NCBI GenBank assembly: GCA_032622095.1
Contig: CP136066.1
Coordinates: forward strand, 103,067,319-103,131,318
Direction: 5' to 3'
DNA from: Siphonodentalium dalli
Taxonomy: Eukaryota > Mollusca > Scaphopoda > Gadilida > Siphonodentaliidae
DNA length: 64,000 nt
Shown here: positions 1 to 10,588 of the stretch, in pieces
Layout of the letters: the number at the start of each line of letters is the position of its first letter
Position numbering within the stretch: position 1 is the stretch's first letter
The notes under the pieces: generated by a model
The model's database searches: none
What the model was told of the DNA's origin: nothing
What the model saw: the letters and a program-made list of their open reading frames with translations, nothing else
Program-made: the position numbers and the translations under genes

Positions 1-1
1 A

Positions 2-322
2 GGTTTACGAAAGCTGGATTTATCACTTTTTCACCAACTCTGGTCTCTTCATGAGGCGATACAAGAATTCAAAGATGCTGTGCAGGGCGACTACTCAGAA
101 ACAAACTCTCTGTATTCATGTGGGTCATTTTCATCATACGGACGTGTCAATTCGTTGACGAGCCTTGATAGTTTGGACTTTAATGATGACAGCACCCTGG
201 ACTACCAGCAGGATCCGATTGTTGGTGACTCATTGTCCAACAGTGCATCTAGTCTACTGGCACAAATAAATGAATTGAGAGAGCGAGCAGAGATCGACTT
301 CAAGGATTTCAAGCTATCATAG
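2..322 (+). CDS. FAM89/LURAP-family leucine repeat adaptor protein, last coding exon (5' partial)
   Basis: The reading frame is open from the window edge to a TAG at 320-322 and gives 106 residues. The first part, LRKLDLSLFHQLWSLHEAIQ, matches the conserved leucine-rich helix of the FAM89A/FAM89B (LRAP25) and LURAP1 adaptors, which have the pattern LRQLDxSLLxQLWxLxESIQ. The rest is a Ser/Asp/Leu-rich low-complexity stretch followed by a short charged helix (LLAQINELRERAEIDFKDFK), as in the acidic tails of this family. Family members are small cytoplasmic adaptors; LRAP25 and LURAP1 link MRCK kinases to LIMK or myosin regulation. The LW-x-L-x-E-x-IQ spacing is closer to FAM89 than to LURAP1. 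Positions 1-2 read AG and could be the splice acceptor, but the exon start cannot be fixed. The family call is by motif recall; the exact orthologue is uncertain. No AATAAA is obvious before the palindromic MITE at 370. Confidence 0.7.
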   Translation, partial: GLRKLDLSLFHQLWSLHEAIQEFKDAVQGDYSETNSLYSCGSFSSYGRVNSLTSLDSLDFNDDSTLDYQQDPIVGDSLSNSASSLLAQINELRERAEIDFKDFKLS

Positions 323-369
323 CAACAGTAACATGCCTCAATCTGTGATTTATTATATTTTTAGTTATA

Positions 370-582
370 AGTAATGCCCTAAATAATCGACTTCTTAACC
401 ACAGCAGAATTATGGGTAATTTTTCAGGATTTAGTCGGAAATATGGCTTGTTGCCATTCATCAGAAAGCTCTCAGTGAGAGCTTTCCGATGAATGGCAAC
501 AAGCCATATTTCCAAATAAATCCTGAAAAATTTACCCATAATTCTGCTGTGGTTAAGGAGTCGATTATTTAGGGCATTACTG
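370..582. mobile_element. Palindromic TA-flanked MITE, family A, copy 1
   Basis: Near-perfect 210-bp palindrome with arms reading AGTAATGCCCTAAATAATCG and its complement, and a centre of AAAGCTCTCAGTGAGAGCTTT. It is flanked by TA on both sides (the left end is slightly mutated), as expected for Tc1/mariner-type insertion. It is non-coding: reading frames through the arms mirror each other on the two strands. It lies about 50 bp after the FAM89-like stop codon, so it may be part of that gene's 3' UTR. Confidence 0.85.
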
Positions 583-650
583 TATGTAAAATGGCTCCGA
601 CCATTTCAAGATTCATTCGTGACTATATAACTTACTCAGTATGTTATCTA

Positions 651-2170
651 GCCTTGAAATAGTGTGTCTTTCATTTGCAGAATGAGGTCCCTAGAGGGTT
701 AATTTAGTGATGCTAATCCACATAGCTGGCTAGCATCACCAAATTCAGCCTCTGGGGACCTCATTCTGCTAAAGCTATGGGAGACCTAGAATCAGATTGA
801 ATATCCCCAGTTGAAGATGGTGATGTTCACCCATTAGTCACCTCAATTATGCATTTTATCTTCTGAAAATTAGGGGATATAGAAACTGAACAGAAGGGAA
901 AAATTAACTTAACTCGTTTGGGACGTGATACTTTTGAGAAAACATTACTCACAGACGTGATTGTTTGCAGAAATGCTTACTTTTATATAATTTTATAGCA
1001 ATTTGTGCGTGTACTCAATGTTGGGTCAGACCATTTGACAAGGCAGTATTCTCCGCGTGACTATATGGGTAATCATCAGTAGTCTAGAAATTTTGGGTAG
1101 ATACCACCAGATTGCGACCAGTTGCCATAGCAACATATTTTCGGAAATTTATGCGTTTGGGGGCTGTAACTTCGCTATATGACGATATGTTTGCGACATT
1201 TTGAATAAAATATAAATGATTTCCGAAGTTAAATGATCCAGGAATATTTTGCCAACATCTGGAACTAGCCTTGCTCGAAAATCACCCAACACCGACAGAG
1301 GACGCCATTCAAAATGGCCACCAAACTGATCAAAGCCCCGTTTTCTAACATTAAAATACTCACTTTATATTAATTTATAGCAATGTATGTGTTAATTTAA
1401 TGTTGGGTCCGACCATTTGTCATGACAGAATTCGACACGTGACAACTCATAATATATATATGGGTGATCATCCATAGTTTGTAAATCTTCAAATTTTTTG
1501 GGTAGTTACCACCAAATTGAGACCGGTTGACATGGCAACCGATTTTCGGAAAATTATGCATTTGGGAGCTGTAATTTCACTATACGGAATGTCTGCATGT
1601 GATATTTTGAATCAATTGTAATTAATTTCCAAAGAAATAGGATCCAGGAATATATTTAAATTGCCCCAACTTCTTGTTCCATCTGCTGAAGGGGTCAAGA
1701 TTCACCTGCCATGGTGATTGCCAACCAAAAACTTGTCTACGCATCTATGGCTTAGGCTACTGGGCGCCGCCATTTTGGAACAATGACGTCACGAATCACG
1801 ACACGCGACCCCCAAAATAGGTTACATCTTCCCGGACCCCTCTCTGGGTGATCGGCCTATATTGAATACATGTTACTATGCGCAAAACATTTAATTATAA
1901 AAGAATCATTTGCTGATAACAAGTGCATGAAGTGGGAAACGGATATATCCGTTTCCCGTCCTGTAGGTAATGTTTTCGGAAACTGATATATTCGTTTCCC
2001 GTCCTCAATGAGTTAAAACTTAAAAATTAATTTGAGACCTTAGATACTCCCCAGAGGATGAGGCCTAAGCAGAATTAGGTCCCCAGCGGGTGAATATAGT
2101 GATGCCAACCTTCTGCGCGTGGTAGCGTCACTATATTCACCCTCTTGGGACCTCATTCTACAATTGACTA
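651..2170. mobile_element. Foldback element family F, copy 1, split by a TTAA-flanked insertion
   Basis: Family F elements are about 440 bp. They have two terminal hairpins, each containing GCAGAATGAGGTCCCCAGAG, around a middle with GGATATAGAAACTTCCCAGA. Here the left hairpin is at 670-770 and the right at 2080-2160. The middle is interrupted by the element at 913-2012: the family sequence stops at about 909 and resumes after 2016. No transposase is present. Confidence 0.75.
913..2012. mobile_element. TTAA-flanked element nested in family F copy 1
   Basis: TTAA lies at 909-912 and at 2013-2016. The ends are related inverted repeats, CTCGTTTGGGACG on the left and CTCATTGAGGACG on the right (reverse complement). 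Comparison with uninterrupted family F copies (8678-9117, 13256-13695) shows the block is an insertion. The interior has two diverged direct repeats offset by about 378 bp, containing TTTATAGCAAT and GGGTAGxTACCACCA, plus a gGGAAACGGATATATCCGTTTCCC palindrome near 1936. TTAA targets suggest a piggyBac-like non-autonomous element. Confidence 0.6.
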
Positions 2171-2224
2171 TTGACACACAATCTCATGACTTGGATGTTA
2201 TATATCAATGATATCAACAGAGCT

Positions 2225-2300
2225 TGAAGAGACGGTAGCTCAATGGTTAGAGTGTTCACCTGTAATCACTGTCAACATAGCTGTCATAGCAATATGAGTT
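2225..2300 (+). repeat. Possible tRNA-like A-box remnant (SINE head)
   Basis: GGTAGCTCAATGGTTAGAGT at 2234-2253 matches a tRNA D-arm and RNA polymerase III A box and is followed by CACCTGTAATCAC, resembling an anticodon arm. The anticodon stem does not pair well and no clean B box follows, so this is not a functional tRNA. A decayed tRNA-derived SINE head is the likeliest reading. Confidence 0.3.
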
Positions 2301-2344
2301 TGACGCTTGCCAGCAGACAGCTGAGTTTCACAATAGTGACTAGG

Positions 2345-2588
2345 TTTCATGTTAGCGCTGGTGCAGCATTAAATATCCTGTGCCAATGCATTCCGTTGTG
2401 TATGCAATGTTCCCATATGGTGTCTCGCATATATGAGAATGCACTGGCTTACAGGGCCAAGGTAAATATTGTTAGACCAATGCATTCTCTTATATATGTG
2501 AGGCTCCCTATAGGAGACTCGCATATATAAGAGGATGCATTGGCACAGGGTTTTCGCAAACTTTCAGAGAGCTCCGGTCATGGAAGGG
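2345..2588. mobile_element. TTAA element family B, copy 1
   Basis: Family B has ends CCCTTTCATGACxGGAGC and an interior of two 70-bp hairpins (CATTCTCTTATATATGCGAG) joined by a TACAAGGTCAAGGTAAATA spacer. This copy has a decayed left end and an intact right end, GGAAGGG, followed by TTAA at 2589-2592. Confidence 0.75.
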
Positions 2589-2694
2589 TTAATCAGAGTG
2601 TGACTAGAATTATAAGCTGTTCAAATATTGTGCCTAGTTATCCCTTGAGCAAAGTCGCTTGTATTGTGACTGCTTTGCACCACTAATGTGTTAA

Positions 2695-3065
2695 CCCTTT
2701 ACCCAATAGAACGGCCCTGTGCCAATGCATTCTCTTATATATGTGAGTCGACCATAGGTCGCCTCGCATATATAAGAGAATGCATTGGCTTAGCACATTA
2801 AAAATTATAAAATTGTTAAAGAATGTAAGAAAAAATGGTAAAAAAAGATTTTTTTAGGCCAATGCATTCTCTTATATATGCGAGGCGACCTATGGTCGAC
2901 TCGCATATATAAGAGAATGCATTGGCACAGGGCATAACTGTAACTATGACAATGTGGTCAAGGAGCCGGTTCCAATGATATCCATATGTGTATGGTTCTA
3001 TTGAGACAGACCGAAGATATTTTAGGCTGTTGAAGCTTTATTTGGCCGGTTTGTTGGGTAAAGGG
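2695..3065. mobile_element. TTAA element with CCCTTTACCCAA ends carrying two hairpin modules
   Basis: TTAA at 2691-2694 and 3066-3069 flank inverted ends CCCTTTACCCAA and TTGGGTAAAGGG. Inside are two copies of the 72-bp hairpin module (about 2719-2792 and 2858-2932) in opposite orientation, each with GTCGACCATAGGTCGCC-type loops. The outer ends differ from families B and C although the interior hairpin is the same. piggyBac-like by target and CCC start. Confidence 0.75.
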
Positions 3066-3069
3066 TTAA

Positions 3070-3640
3070 GGGAATATTCGGCCGGGTTTCGATAGATCTT
3101 GTCAGTAGTCTAATTTTGATATACGCACAGATTTTTTGTAGCTGGGGTTGCTTCCTCGTTCGAGTGTGACAACGGTGTCATATGTCCTGTGGCCAATGTA
3201 ATAATCCATGTAACGCTCATTGAAAGTAATAAACTGTATAATACGCTATATACATGGATAGATTGTTATTAATATCAATATAACATGTTTTGTGGTGTTG
3301 AGTCAACCTATTTTGAGAAAAAAAAATCCAAGAAGGGTTCAATCAAGGAACTCACATCTGTGACTCTCTACCAGCGACAAATCTAAACACGTTTTGTAGT
3401 CAACAAATATTAAGAGAATACTAGTCATATTTAACTTCATTGAACATTTAACATGGCACAAACTTGTTATTGATTGATTTGCTTTAGCGCATGTTACCAT
3501 AATCAAAAGAGTTTGTGCTAATACTTCAACAAAAGCATAGCATACTGATGTGATTGTCTCCTTAAGCTCTTTATATTGTTATATAGTAATGTGACAAAGT
3601 CATCAAATCCCTAAAGAACATCAAAACAAATTAAGCCTTT
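3070..3640. other. Intergenic AT-rich stretch, no gene seen
   Basis: No credible coding exon, RNA gene or recognised repeat boundary is visible here. Confidence 0.5.
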
Positions 3641-3645
3641 TAAAA

Positions 3646-3883
3646 CCCTTTGAGCGCCAGCTCGATTTTTGTATCAACCCATATACCCTGTGCCAATGCA
3701 TTCTCTTATATATGCGAGTCGACCATAGGTCGCCTCGATATATAAGAGAATGCATTGGCCTAACAATTTTATTTAATTTTTTTTTACAATTTTTTACAAT
3801 TTTAATAATTTATTCTTATATTCTTTAACAGACTTATTTTGTAGGTTTAGGGCCGATGAGATCGGCCCCTGGCACTCAAAGGG
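3646..3883. mobile_element. TTAA element family C, copy 1
   Basis: Family C ends read CCCTTTGAGTGCCAG and CTGGCACTCAAAGGG. Here the left end is CCCTTTGAGCGCCAG after a mutated TTAA, and the right end is followed by TTAA at 3884-3887. It contains one 72-bp hairpin module (3687-3760) and a CGATnnGATCGGCCCC subterminal stretch. Confidence 0.75.
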
Positions 3884-3999
3884 TTAAATTTAGATATATC
3901 TATAGGTTGTTTTTTCTACACTTAGTTTTTTTTTATAGTATGTGAACTATTGTTTCTGATTAGCAATTACATTGTTGGAGTCATGTCTCATTCTCTTGT

Positions 4000-4370
4000 T
4001 TTTAGCTCAAGCAATGAGAGATTGAGGCTTTAGTTTTTATACTGTTGTATCATGTAATCAGTCTGTCTGTCCGTCAACATTTTTGGTTTCCAGATGATAA
4101 GTTTAGTATTTGTGTTTAGACCAACTGAAAACTTGTTATGTGGTTTAATCACAAGAAAATACAGGTCAAGTTTGAATACATGTATGTGGTCGGTCCTACA
4201 AATTTTGCCCTTGTTGGACTAGTACAGGACTATGCAAATTGTTTTGTTTCTAAATGATAACTTTAGTAGTCATTTTTCAATTGACTCAAAACTTTGTACG
4301 TGGTTTAATCATAAGAAATCACAGCTCATGTTTGAATATGGGACCAGTCGAAAACAATTTGCCTAAGTTA
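4000..4370 (+). repeat. Tandem-repeat element with TCTGTCTGTCCGTC head
   Basis: It begins after CTCTTGTT with a hairpin-prone TTTAGCTCAAGCAATGAGAG, then CTGTCTGTCCGTC and two related units containing TTTCxxxATGATAA, GTGGTTTAATCA and AAAxACAGxTCA. Same architecture as the HINE-like class at 11936-13171; non-coding. Confidence 0.55.
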
Positions 4371-4411
4371 AAGCTTTTCTATTGAATGTGCCACACTGTT
4401 TGGGAGACTTC

Positions 4412-4540
4412 TTAACACTTTCATGACAGGAGCCATGCTGGTGCAGCATTAAAGATCCTGTGCCAGTGCATTCTCTTATATATGCGAGTCTCCCATAGGG
4501 AGACACATATATAAGAGAATGCATTGGCACAGGGTTTTCA
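4412..4540. mobile_element. TTAA element family B, copy 2 (one-hairpin derivative)
   Basis: Contains CTTTCATGACAGGAGCCATG, GCAGCATTAAAGATCCTGTG and a single 72-bp hairpin ending GCATTGGCACAGGG. The second hairpin and the spacer are missing, so this is an internally shortened copy. Confidence 0.65.
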
Positions 4541-4589
4541 TGGATTTGATCTGTGCTGAAACACTTCACATATCAGTTTTTAGTACAAC

Positions 4590-5340
4590 TTAACAACATA
4601 AAGTTTGAGCTATTTCCATGGGTTGGCGTCCGTCATCTGTGTGTCAACAAATTCCTTCGGCATGGCCTACAGGTCGCATCCCTCATCCGATCTTCACCAA
4701 ACTTCATATGTAGCTTCAGGGTGACCTTTAGATGGGAGCTATCAACCACCAGCAGCCATCTTGAATTTCAAATTTGAATCCATCGGCACACCCCGCAGCC
4801 CGCATTTATTGGAGAATTGTGATTTGAAAATTTACAAGCATGTTTAGAATCACCTCTAGTGGGAGCTATCAAATTTGAAAAATTTTCAATGAAAAAGATG
4901 GCCACCAGCAGCAATCTTGGATTTTACTCTTTGCATGACTAATTCCTTTGGCACACCCTACAGACCACATCCCTTATCTGATGATCACCAAACTTCAGAC
5001 GATCTTTGGGGTGACTTCTAGATGGGAGATTCCTATTTTGACTGAAATTTGTTGAAAAATATCGCCGCCAGTGGCCGTCTTGGAATTTATTCTTTGTATG
5101 ACTAAATCCTTTGGTGCCCCCTGCAGACCACATCACCAAACTTCGTATTGATCTTCGGGGTGATATCTAGATGGGAGCCTCCGTTGAAAAAAAAAATGCC
5201 TGCTAATGGCCATCTTGCATTTCAAAATTCAATCCATTAGCATGGGCTACAGGCCATACTGTTTCATTGCTCATCACAAAAATTTAACTTCTTCCCAAGT
5301 TGAGGAACAGTGTCATTGACACTTTCATTATTAATGTCAA
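4590..5340 (+). repeat. Tandem-repeat element, AAGTTTGAGCTAT type, copy 1
   Basis: Three to four diverged units of about 150 bp carry CACCAAACTTCAxATxxATC, GGGTGACxTCTAGATGGGAG and GGCCATCTTG. The left boundary is AAGTTTGAGCTAT and the right is CCAAGTTGAG...GTGTCATTGACAC. The same family recurs at 46981-47170, 47945-49030 and, inverted, at 62946-63160. Reading frames inside are short and unconserved. Confidence 0.65.
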
Positions 5341-5369
5341 TTATTTGTAGCAAACAATGGGTGTATTAA

Positions 5370-5775
5370 CCCTTTGAGTGCCAGGTCAATTTTTGTATCA
5401 ACCCATATACCCTGTGCCAATGCATTCTCTTATATATGCGAGTCGACCATAGGTCGCCTCGCATATATAAGAGAATGCATTGGCCTAACAATTTTTCATC
5501 ATTTGTTATTATTTTTTACAATTTTAGTAATTTTGTCTTATATTCTTTAACAGACTTATTTTGTAGGTTTGGTGCCAGGGAATCTTACGTTTTTCATGGG
5601 CATCAAAATTATTACTATGAATACTTGGTGATAGTTTTGAGTAATAACATGCCCCTAAGGTTTTATCCAGTTTGTTTTTAAATTCACTATAGCATGCTTA
5701 AGCATACCCAAACAAAATTCAACCAAAAAATAAATAAATTAGGGCCGATAAGATCGGCCCCTGGCACTCAAAGGG
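5370..5775. mobile_element. TTAA element family C, copy 2
   Basis: TTAA at 5366-5369 and 5776-5779 flank CCCTTTGAGTGCCAG and its inverted partner. One hairpin module lies at 5412-5485. The interior is AT-rich and subterminal GGGCCGATAAGATCGGCCCC is a perfect short hairpin. Confidence 0.8.
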
Positions 5776-5942
5776 TTAAGCCACACTCCAGGGGTGCACA
5801 TGTTATTTATTTATCAGACTCAAGAGGTTGTTGAATAAGTATGAATGAAACATCAGCTTCAGAATCTCAAATTTTGCATTAAATTTGTTTTACATTACTC
5901 TAGATTACTCGTATAATCGCACGGATATATTATTATGTAATA

Positions 5943-6139
5943 CAGTAATGCCCTAAATAATCGACTCCTTAACTATAACAGAATTATTGGTAACTTTTCA
6001 GGATTTTATAGTCAGAAATATGGCTTGTTGCCTGCCATTCATCGAAAAGCTCTCACACAAACCATATTTCCGACTAAATCCTGAAAAGTTACCCATAATT
6101 CTGCTGTGGTTAAGGAGTCGATTATTTAGGGCATTACTG
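5943..6139. mobile_element. Palindromic TA-flanked MITE, family A, copy 2
   Basis: CAGTAATGCCCTAAATAATC at the left and its complement at the right, with TA at 5941-5942 and 6140-6141. The centre has lost part of one arm. Confidence 0.85.
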
Positions 6140-6199
6140 TACAAATCATTCAACAAAAGCTTCTCAATTAAAATTTATTCAATTATGATATATTATTAA

Positions 6200-6444
6200 C
6201 CCTTTCTATACTAAATACTCATTGATGAATAGTTATCCCATAGGACATGTTCAGATATTAAGTTCAACAAACCAGGTCATTTGTTGAACCTATTATCCAA
6301 ACATTTCCCCTCTACTTGTATTATCTGTCATCTGCTTATTTGTCATCTGCTTATTTTTCCTGAAAATCTCTCCAAATGAATAATAGATCATTCCCATGTA
6401 TACTTTTGTAACTGAGTGGGAGAATCCATTTAGTATAGAAAGGG
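6200..6444. mobile_element. TTAA element family E, copy 1
   Basis: TTAA at 6196-6199 and 6445-6448 flank CCCTTTCTATACTAAAT and ATTTAGTATAGAAAGGG. The interior includes GTTCAGATATTAAGTTCAAC. Non-coding; piggyBac-like target. Confidence 0.8.
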
Positions 6445-6507
6445 TTAACTTATTACTAGTACTTAGTATATTGACAATAAACATGTATCTGTTGAGCTAA
6501 ACATTTA

Positions 6508-7316
6508 GCCTAAAAAAAATAGGGGAAAAAAAAAACGGTGATGTTTCTGGTAACCCATCTGCCCCTACAAATTTTAAAATAATGCAAAAACCGAAACAAA
6601 AAAAATCACGTTTATTGATATCTGATTGTAGTAAAAATGTGCTTATGCCGATCTGCATTATTTACACCAGAAGTCAGTGTTTTAAGGTGGTGGAGCCTGT
6701 GTGTGCACATGCCAGTTGATGTCATGATCATTTTTTATTTAAAATACTATCAAAGCATTATCCCTGCTCATTGTGTCCTGTTATATCGTTTGCGCTGCCA
6801 GGGACATATATTCAGAATGATTATATTCCATATATATATGTGACCCGCCATATCAAATCCAGTCGTAAGTCGGGATTTTTTTACCCTGTGCCAATGCATT
6901 CTCTTATATATGCGAGTCGACCATAGGTCGCCTCGCATATATAAGAGAATGCATTGGCCTAACAATTTTTTACAATTTTAATAATTTTTTCTTGTATTCT
7001 TCAACAATTTTATAATTTCACCCATACAGAGCCCCAGACAAACATGAGCAGACGACACTCTTCTATATGCTTCTATATATGTGTGGGGCTCCCTGCAGGG
7101 TAATGGATGTTTTTTATTTTATGTCCTAAAAATTGTAAGAAACATTTATTTAAAAAAAATGATAAAAAATTGTTAGGCCAATGCATTCTCTTATATATGC
7201 GAGGCGACCTATGGTCGACTCGCATATATAAGAGAATGCATTGGCACAGGGTAAAAAAAAATCCCGACTTTTTCCCCCCCTCCGTTACTGGAAACATCAC
7301 TATTTTTATTCAGGCC
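6508..7316. mobile_element. TTA-flanked element with two inserted hairpin modules (Harbinger-like)
   Basis: TTA at 6505-6507 and 7317-7319 flank related ends, GCCTAAAAAAAATAGG on the left and GGCCTGAATAAAAATAG on the right in reverse complement; inward, both carry GTGATGTTTCxxGTAAC. Two copies of the 72-bp hairpin (6889-6958 and 7177-7249) lie inside in opposite orientation, the second followed by ATCCCGACTT and the first preceded by AGTCGGGAT, which form a longer inverted repeat. A related left end occurs at 36525-36700. Confidence 0.5.
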
Positions 7317-7319
7317 TTA

Positions 7320-8244
7320 CCTATTATGCATGAACCAAGCATCAGAGCCAGTTTAAAAATACTGAAGTTGAGTTTAGCTATAATCTCCTATATTCAGAAA
7401 TATTTTAGATTATTTATTATTATTTTAGTTTAAAATAGTTTTTGGTGTATTTTTTATTGATATTTACATGTGGTTAAAGCATTAACTGATAATTTTTCTA
7501 TTCAACAGCCAGCATTGCAACAGTGAGTTGATGAAAATAATTGATTCAAAACAATTATCAGAAACTCTACCAATCACTATAGAATTCTGATGCAGCAGAT
7601 TTATCGAATATTGATAAAATTGACATTCAGTTGTGTTTGTTCCAATTTCTGTCATGTCACAACTTTGGCTTGTATGAAGCTGGTGTTAATCAGAACATTT
7701 CATAATCATCGATGATGAATTTTCCAATTGGCTGGGCAGCAGTTAATTCTCAACTGATTGGAACCATTTTTTCAAATCGGAATCAAAACATGACACCTTG
7801 TTGATGTGTAATAAATACAGAACCACACATGCACATGCAGGTTGTGAAATATATCATACATGTATGTTACGGCACAATTTACAACTTGAGGCGGATGGTC
7901 TCACAAAATGTTGCACCACAACACACTTGTGATAATCCACCACATCCATGCCTATGTACATGTAGTTCTGTCTATATTGTGTTTTCCCGCAATCACACCA
8001 AAATATATATTTTTATTGATAAAATCTAGCTATTGAGCTTATTTGATAATTATGACTGTGAAGTTTCATTCTTCAAATGTGTATGAATGATTAGTATTAT
8101 TATATATCAGTTTGTCTGGATTGAATATAATGAATTAGATTGAATATGTTGAATTAATTGTCGCCTCATGTGAGATGAACATTTCTGCTGTTCATGGCAG
8201 AAGGTATGGTTGTCATATGTATTGTTGGATATCCATGTTCAGTA
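7320..8244. other. Intergenic AT-rich stretch, no gene seen
   Basis: No exon with a family match, no RNA gene and no recognised repeat is visible. Confidence 0.5.
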
Positions 8245-8246
8245 TA

Positions 8247-8459
8247 CAGTAATGCCCTAAATAATCGACTCCTTAACCACAGCAGAATTATGGGTAACTT
8301 TTCAGGATTTAGTCGGAAATATGGCTTGTTGCCATTCATCGGAAAGCTCTCAGTGAGGGCTTTCCGATGAATGGCAACAAGCCATATTTCCGACTAAATC
8401 CTGAAAAGTTACCCATAATTCTGCTGTGGTTAAGGAGTCGATTATTTAGAGCATTACAG
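8247..8459. mobile_element. Palindromic TA-flanked MITE, family A, copy 3
   Basis: Full-length, nearly perfect palindrome with TA at 8245-8246 and 8460-8461 and the centre AGCTCTCAGTGAGGGCTTTC. Confidence 0.9.
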
Positions 8460-8555
8460 TACAAGGCTTCCAGGATATCCTACCATGGTGCTGTATAATC
8501 TACCAATTGAAATCTTCCACTAGAATTAGCTTCCTCCTTCTCTGTTAGTTCTTAA

Positions 8556-8625
8556 CCCTTTTCTATACTTAATGTATTATCCCATTCAATTATAAAAAGT
8601 ATATGCTGTTATAGGGCTGATCTGG
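8556..8625. mobile_element. TTAA element family E, left-end fragment
   Basis: TTAA followed by CCCTTTTCTATACTTAATG and CCCATTCAATTATAAAAAGT matches the family E left end. The right end is absent. Confidence 0.55.
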
Positions 8626-8677
8626 TTGGGTCTACCACTGAAAAAGTTATTTATCCAAGCAGTGGTGCTGTGTATTC

Positions 8678-9117
8678 AAGTCTGCAAACAGTGTGTCTGT
8701 CATATGCAGGACGAGGTACCCAGAGGGTGAATTTAGTGACACTGTCCTGCAGGTGGGCTAGCATAATCAAATTCACCCTGTGGGAACCTCATTCTGCTGA
8801 GGCCTCAACTGCTATGGGAGACCTAGGATCAGATGGAAGTTCCCCTTTGAAGTTGGTGATGTTCACCCATTAGCCACCTCAATTATGCATTTTATCTTCT
8901 GCAAATTATGGGATATAGAAACTTCCAAGAAGGGAAAAAGTAACTACAAACAATGTTAATTCGAGACTAGATACTTCCCAGAAGATGAGTCCTAAGCAGA
9001 ATGAGGTCCCCAGAAGGTGAATTTGGTGATGCTAGCCAACTGTGTGGGATAGCATCACTAAATTCACCCTATGGGGACCTCATTCTACAAATGACAGACG
9101 CACTATTCGCAGGCTTG
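8678..9117. mobile_element. Foldback element family F, copy 2 (complete)
   Basis: The left hairpin carries GACGAGGTACCCAGAGGGTG and the right carries GCAGAATGAGGTCCCCAGAA, with GCAAACAGTGTGTCTGTCAT and its complement as ends. The middle has GGGATATAGAAACTTCC. This copy defines the uninterrupted layout of the family. Confidence 0.75.
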
Positions 9118-9166
9118 TGTGTATTGAAACATGAAGGTTGTTCTTTTGTTGGTGCGCTTTTATTAA

Positions 9167-9301
9167 CCCTTTCAGTGCCAAGTCCGATTTTCGTATCAAC
9201 CCATATTTCCAAATTTATTGATTATAATAATGTGATACATTGATGGAAAGAGCTCTTAGAAATATGGGTTGATACAAAAATCGGACTTGGCACTGAAAGG
9301 G
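9167..9301. mobile_element. TTAA element family D, copy 1
   Basis: Ends CCCTTTCAGTGCCAAGTCCG and inverse, with TTAA at 9163-9166 and a mutated TTAT on the right. A shortened palindrome; the left arm lacks part of the interior present in copies at 56817 and 59675. Confidence 0.75.
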
Positions 9302-9545
9302 TTATGTGGAACATGAAGCTTTGTTGATGAAAATTTTGCTCCTTTGGTGGTGCTGTATAATGCACCAAAGTTACGAGAAGGTTGTGTCTTCCATACAACA
9401 TATCATGTGTATGTTTGTTGATTGTTGTTACAATTGTTACCAATTTGTTTATACTTCCATTATAAAGCAGGTACCAGAGGTGGACAATAGATAGAATAAA
9501 TAATGTGTGGGGAGTTAAAATTTATGTTTTCAGCATATTAACTAA

Positions 9546-9777
9546 CTCTTTCTATACTAAATGGATTCTCCCATTCAGTTATAGAAGTATACATTGGAAT
9601 GGTCTTAATTTAGAGGGGTTCTCTGGTAATATTAGCAGACGGCAGTCAGAAAAATGGATAATACAAGAGCAGAATCATTCATAGTCATTGATGGGAAATG
9701 TTCAGATAATATGTTCGACTTATTATTTTAACATTCCAATGAGAACTATCATCAATGTATATTTAGCATAGAAAGGG
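9546..9777. mobile_element. TTAA element family E, copy 2
   Basis: CTCTTTCTATACTAAATGG on the left (CTAA in place of TTAA) and TAGCATAGAAAGGG before TTAA 9778-9781 on the right. Confidence 0.7.
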
Positions 9778-9781
9778 TTAA

Positions 9782-9999
9782 AATAAGATGTTATTACTTG
9801 CAGTGAAAGATTTTAAACTTATTTGTTTCGAAACATTGTAAAAAAATTGTAAAAAATAATAACAAATGATGAAAAATTGTTAGGCCAATGCATTCTCTTA
9901 TATATGCGAGGCGACCTATGGTCGACTCGCATATATAAGAGAATGCATTGGCACAGGGTATATGGGTTGATACAAAAATCGGACCTGGCACTTAAAGGG
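9782..9999. mobile_element. TTAA element family C, right-end fragment with hairpin module
   Basis: A hairpin module at 9880-9953 followed by TATGGGTTGATACAAAAATC and CTGGCACTTAAAGGG, then TTAA 10000-10003. The left terminus is not recognisable. Confidence 0.65.
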
Positions 10000-10332
10000 T
10001 TAATACCCTTCAAAACAATAATGGCATGCAGAATGTTATGGTCAAACACTGGCAAGCACACTGGGGCTAAATATATATTCAAAAGCATGCCTGTTTTTGT
10101 ATGGTTATATTTTGTGAATACACGCATGTATATTATAAACGGGCTACCAGTATCTTGCCGTTTGTTTTCTGATTGCCTAAAAAATAAACAATTTTGTGCA
10201 TGAATGAGCTCATTTTAGGTTTCATCATGTGTTGTGTGGACTGCCTTATAAAATATTAACTTTATACATACACCATGTTTTTGGTGATGATTCTACTTAC
10301 AACATTGATTCAAGTTAACATACCTTGAACTA

Positions 10333-10586
10333 CAGTAATGCCCTAAATAATCGACTCCTTAACCACAGCAGAATTATGGGTAACTTTTCAGGATTTTGTC
10401 AGAAATATGGCTTGTTGCCATTAATCGGAAAGCTCTCACTGAGAGCTTTCCGATGAATGGCAACAAGCCATATTTCTCACTGAGAGCTTTCCGATGAATG
10501 GCAACAAGCCATATTTCCGACTAAATCCTGAAAAGTTACCCATTATTCTGCTGTGGTTAAGGAGTCGATTATTTAGGGCATTACTG
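10333..10586. mobile_element. Palindromic TA-flanked MITE, family A, copy 4 with centre duplication
   Basis: TA at 10331-10332 and 10587-10588. The palindrome centre carries an extra copy of about 42 bp (TCTCACTGAGAGCTTTCCGA repeated), so one arm is partly duplicated. Confidence 0.85.
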
Positions 10587-10588
10587 TA

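Noticed and set aside
2225-2300. Functional tRNA gene
   Set aside because: A D-arm-like match exists but the anticodon stem and B box are not acceptable.
6768-10203. Frames reading LGQCILLYMRGDLWSTRIYKRMHW in several places
   Set aside because: They are translations of the 72-bp hairpin module in both orientations and do not represent a protein family.
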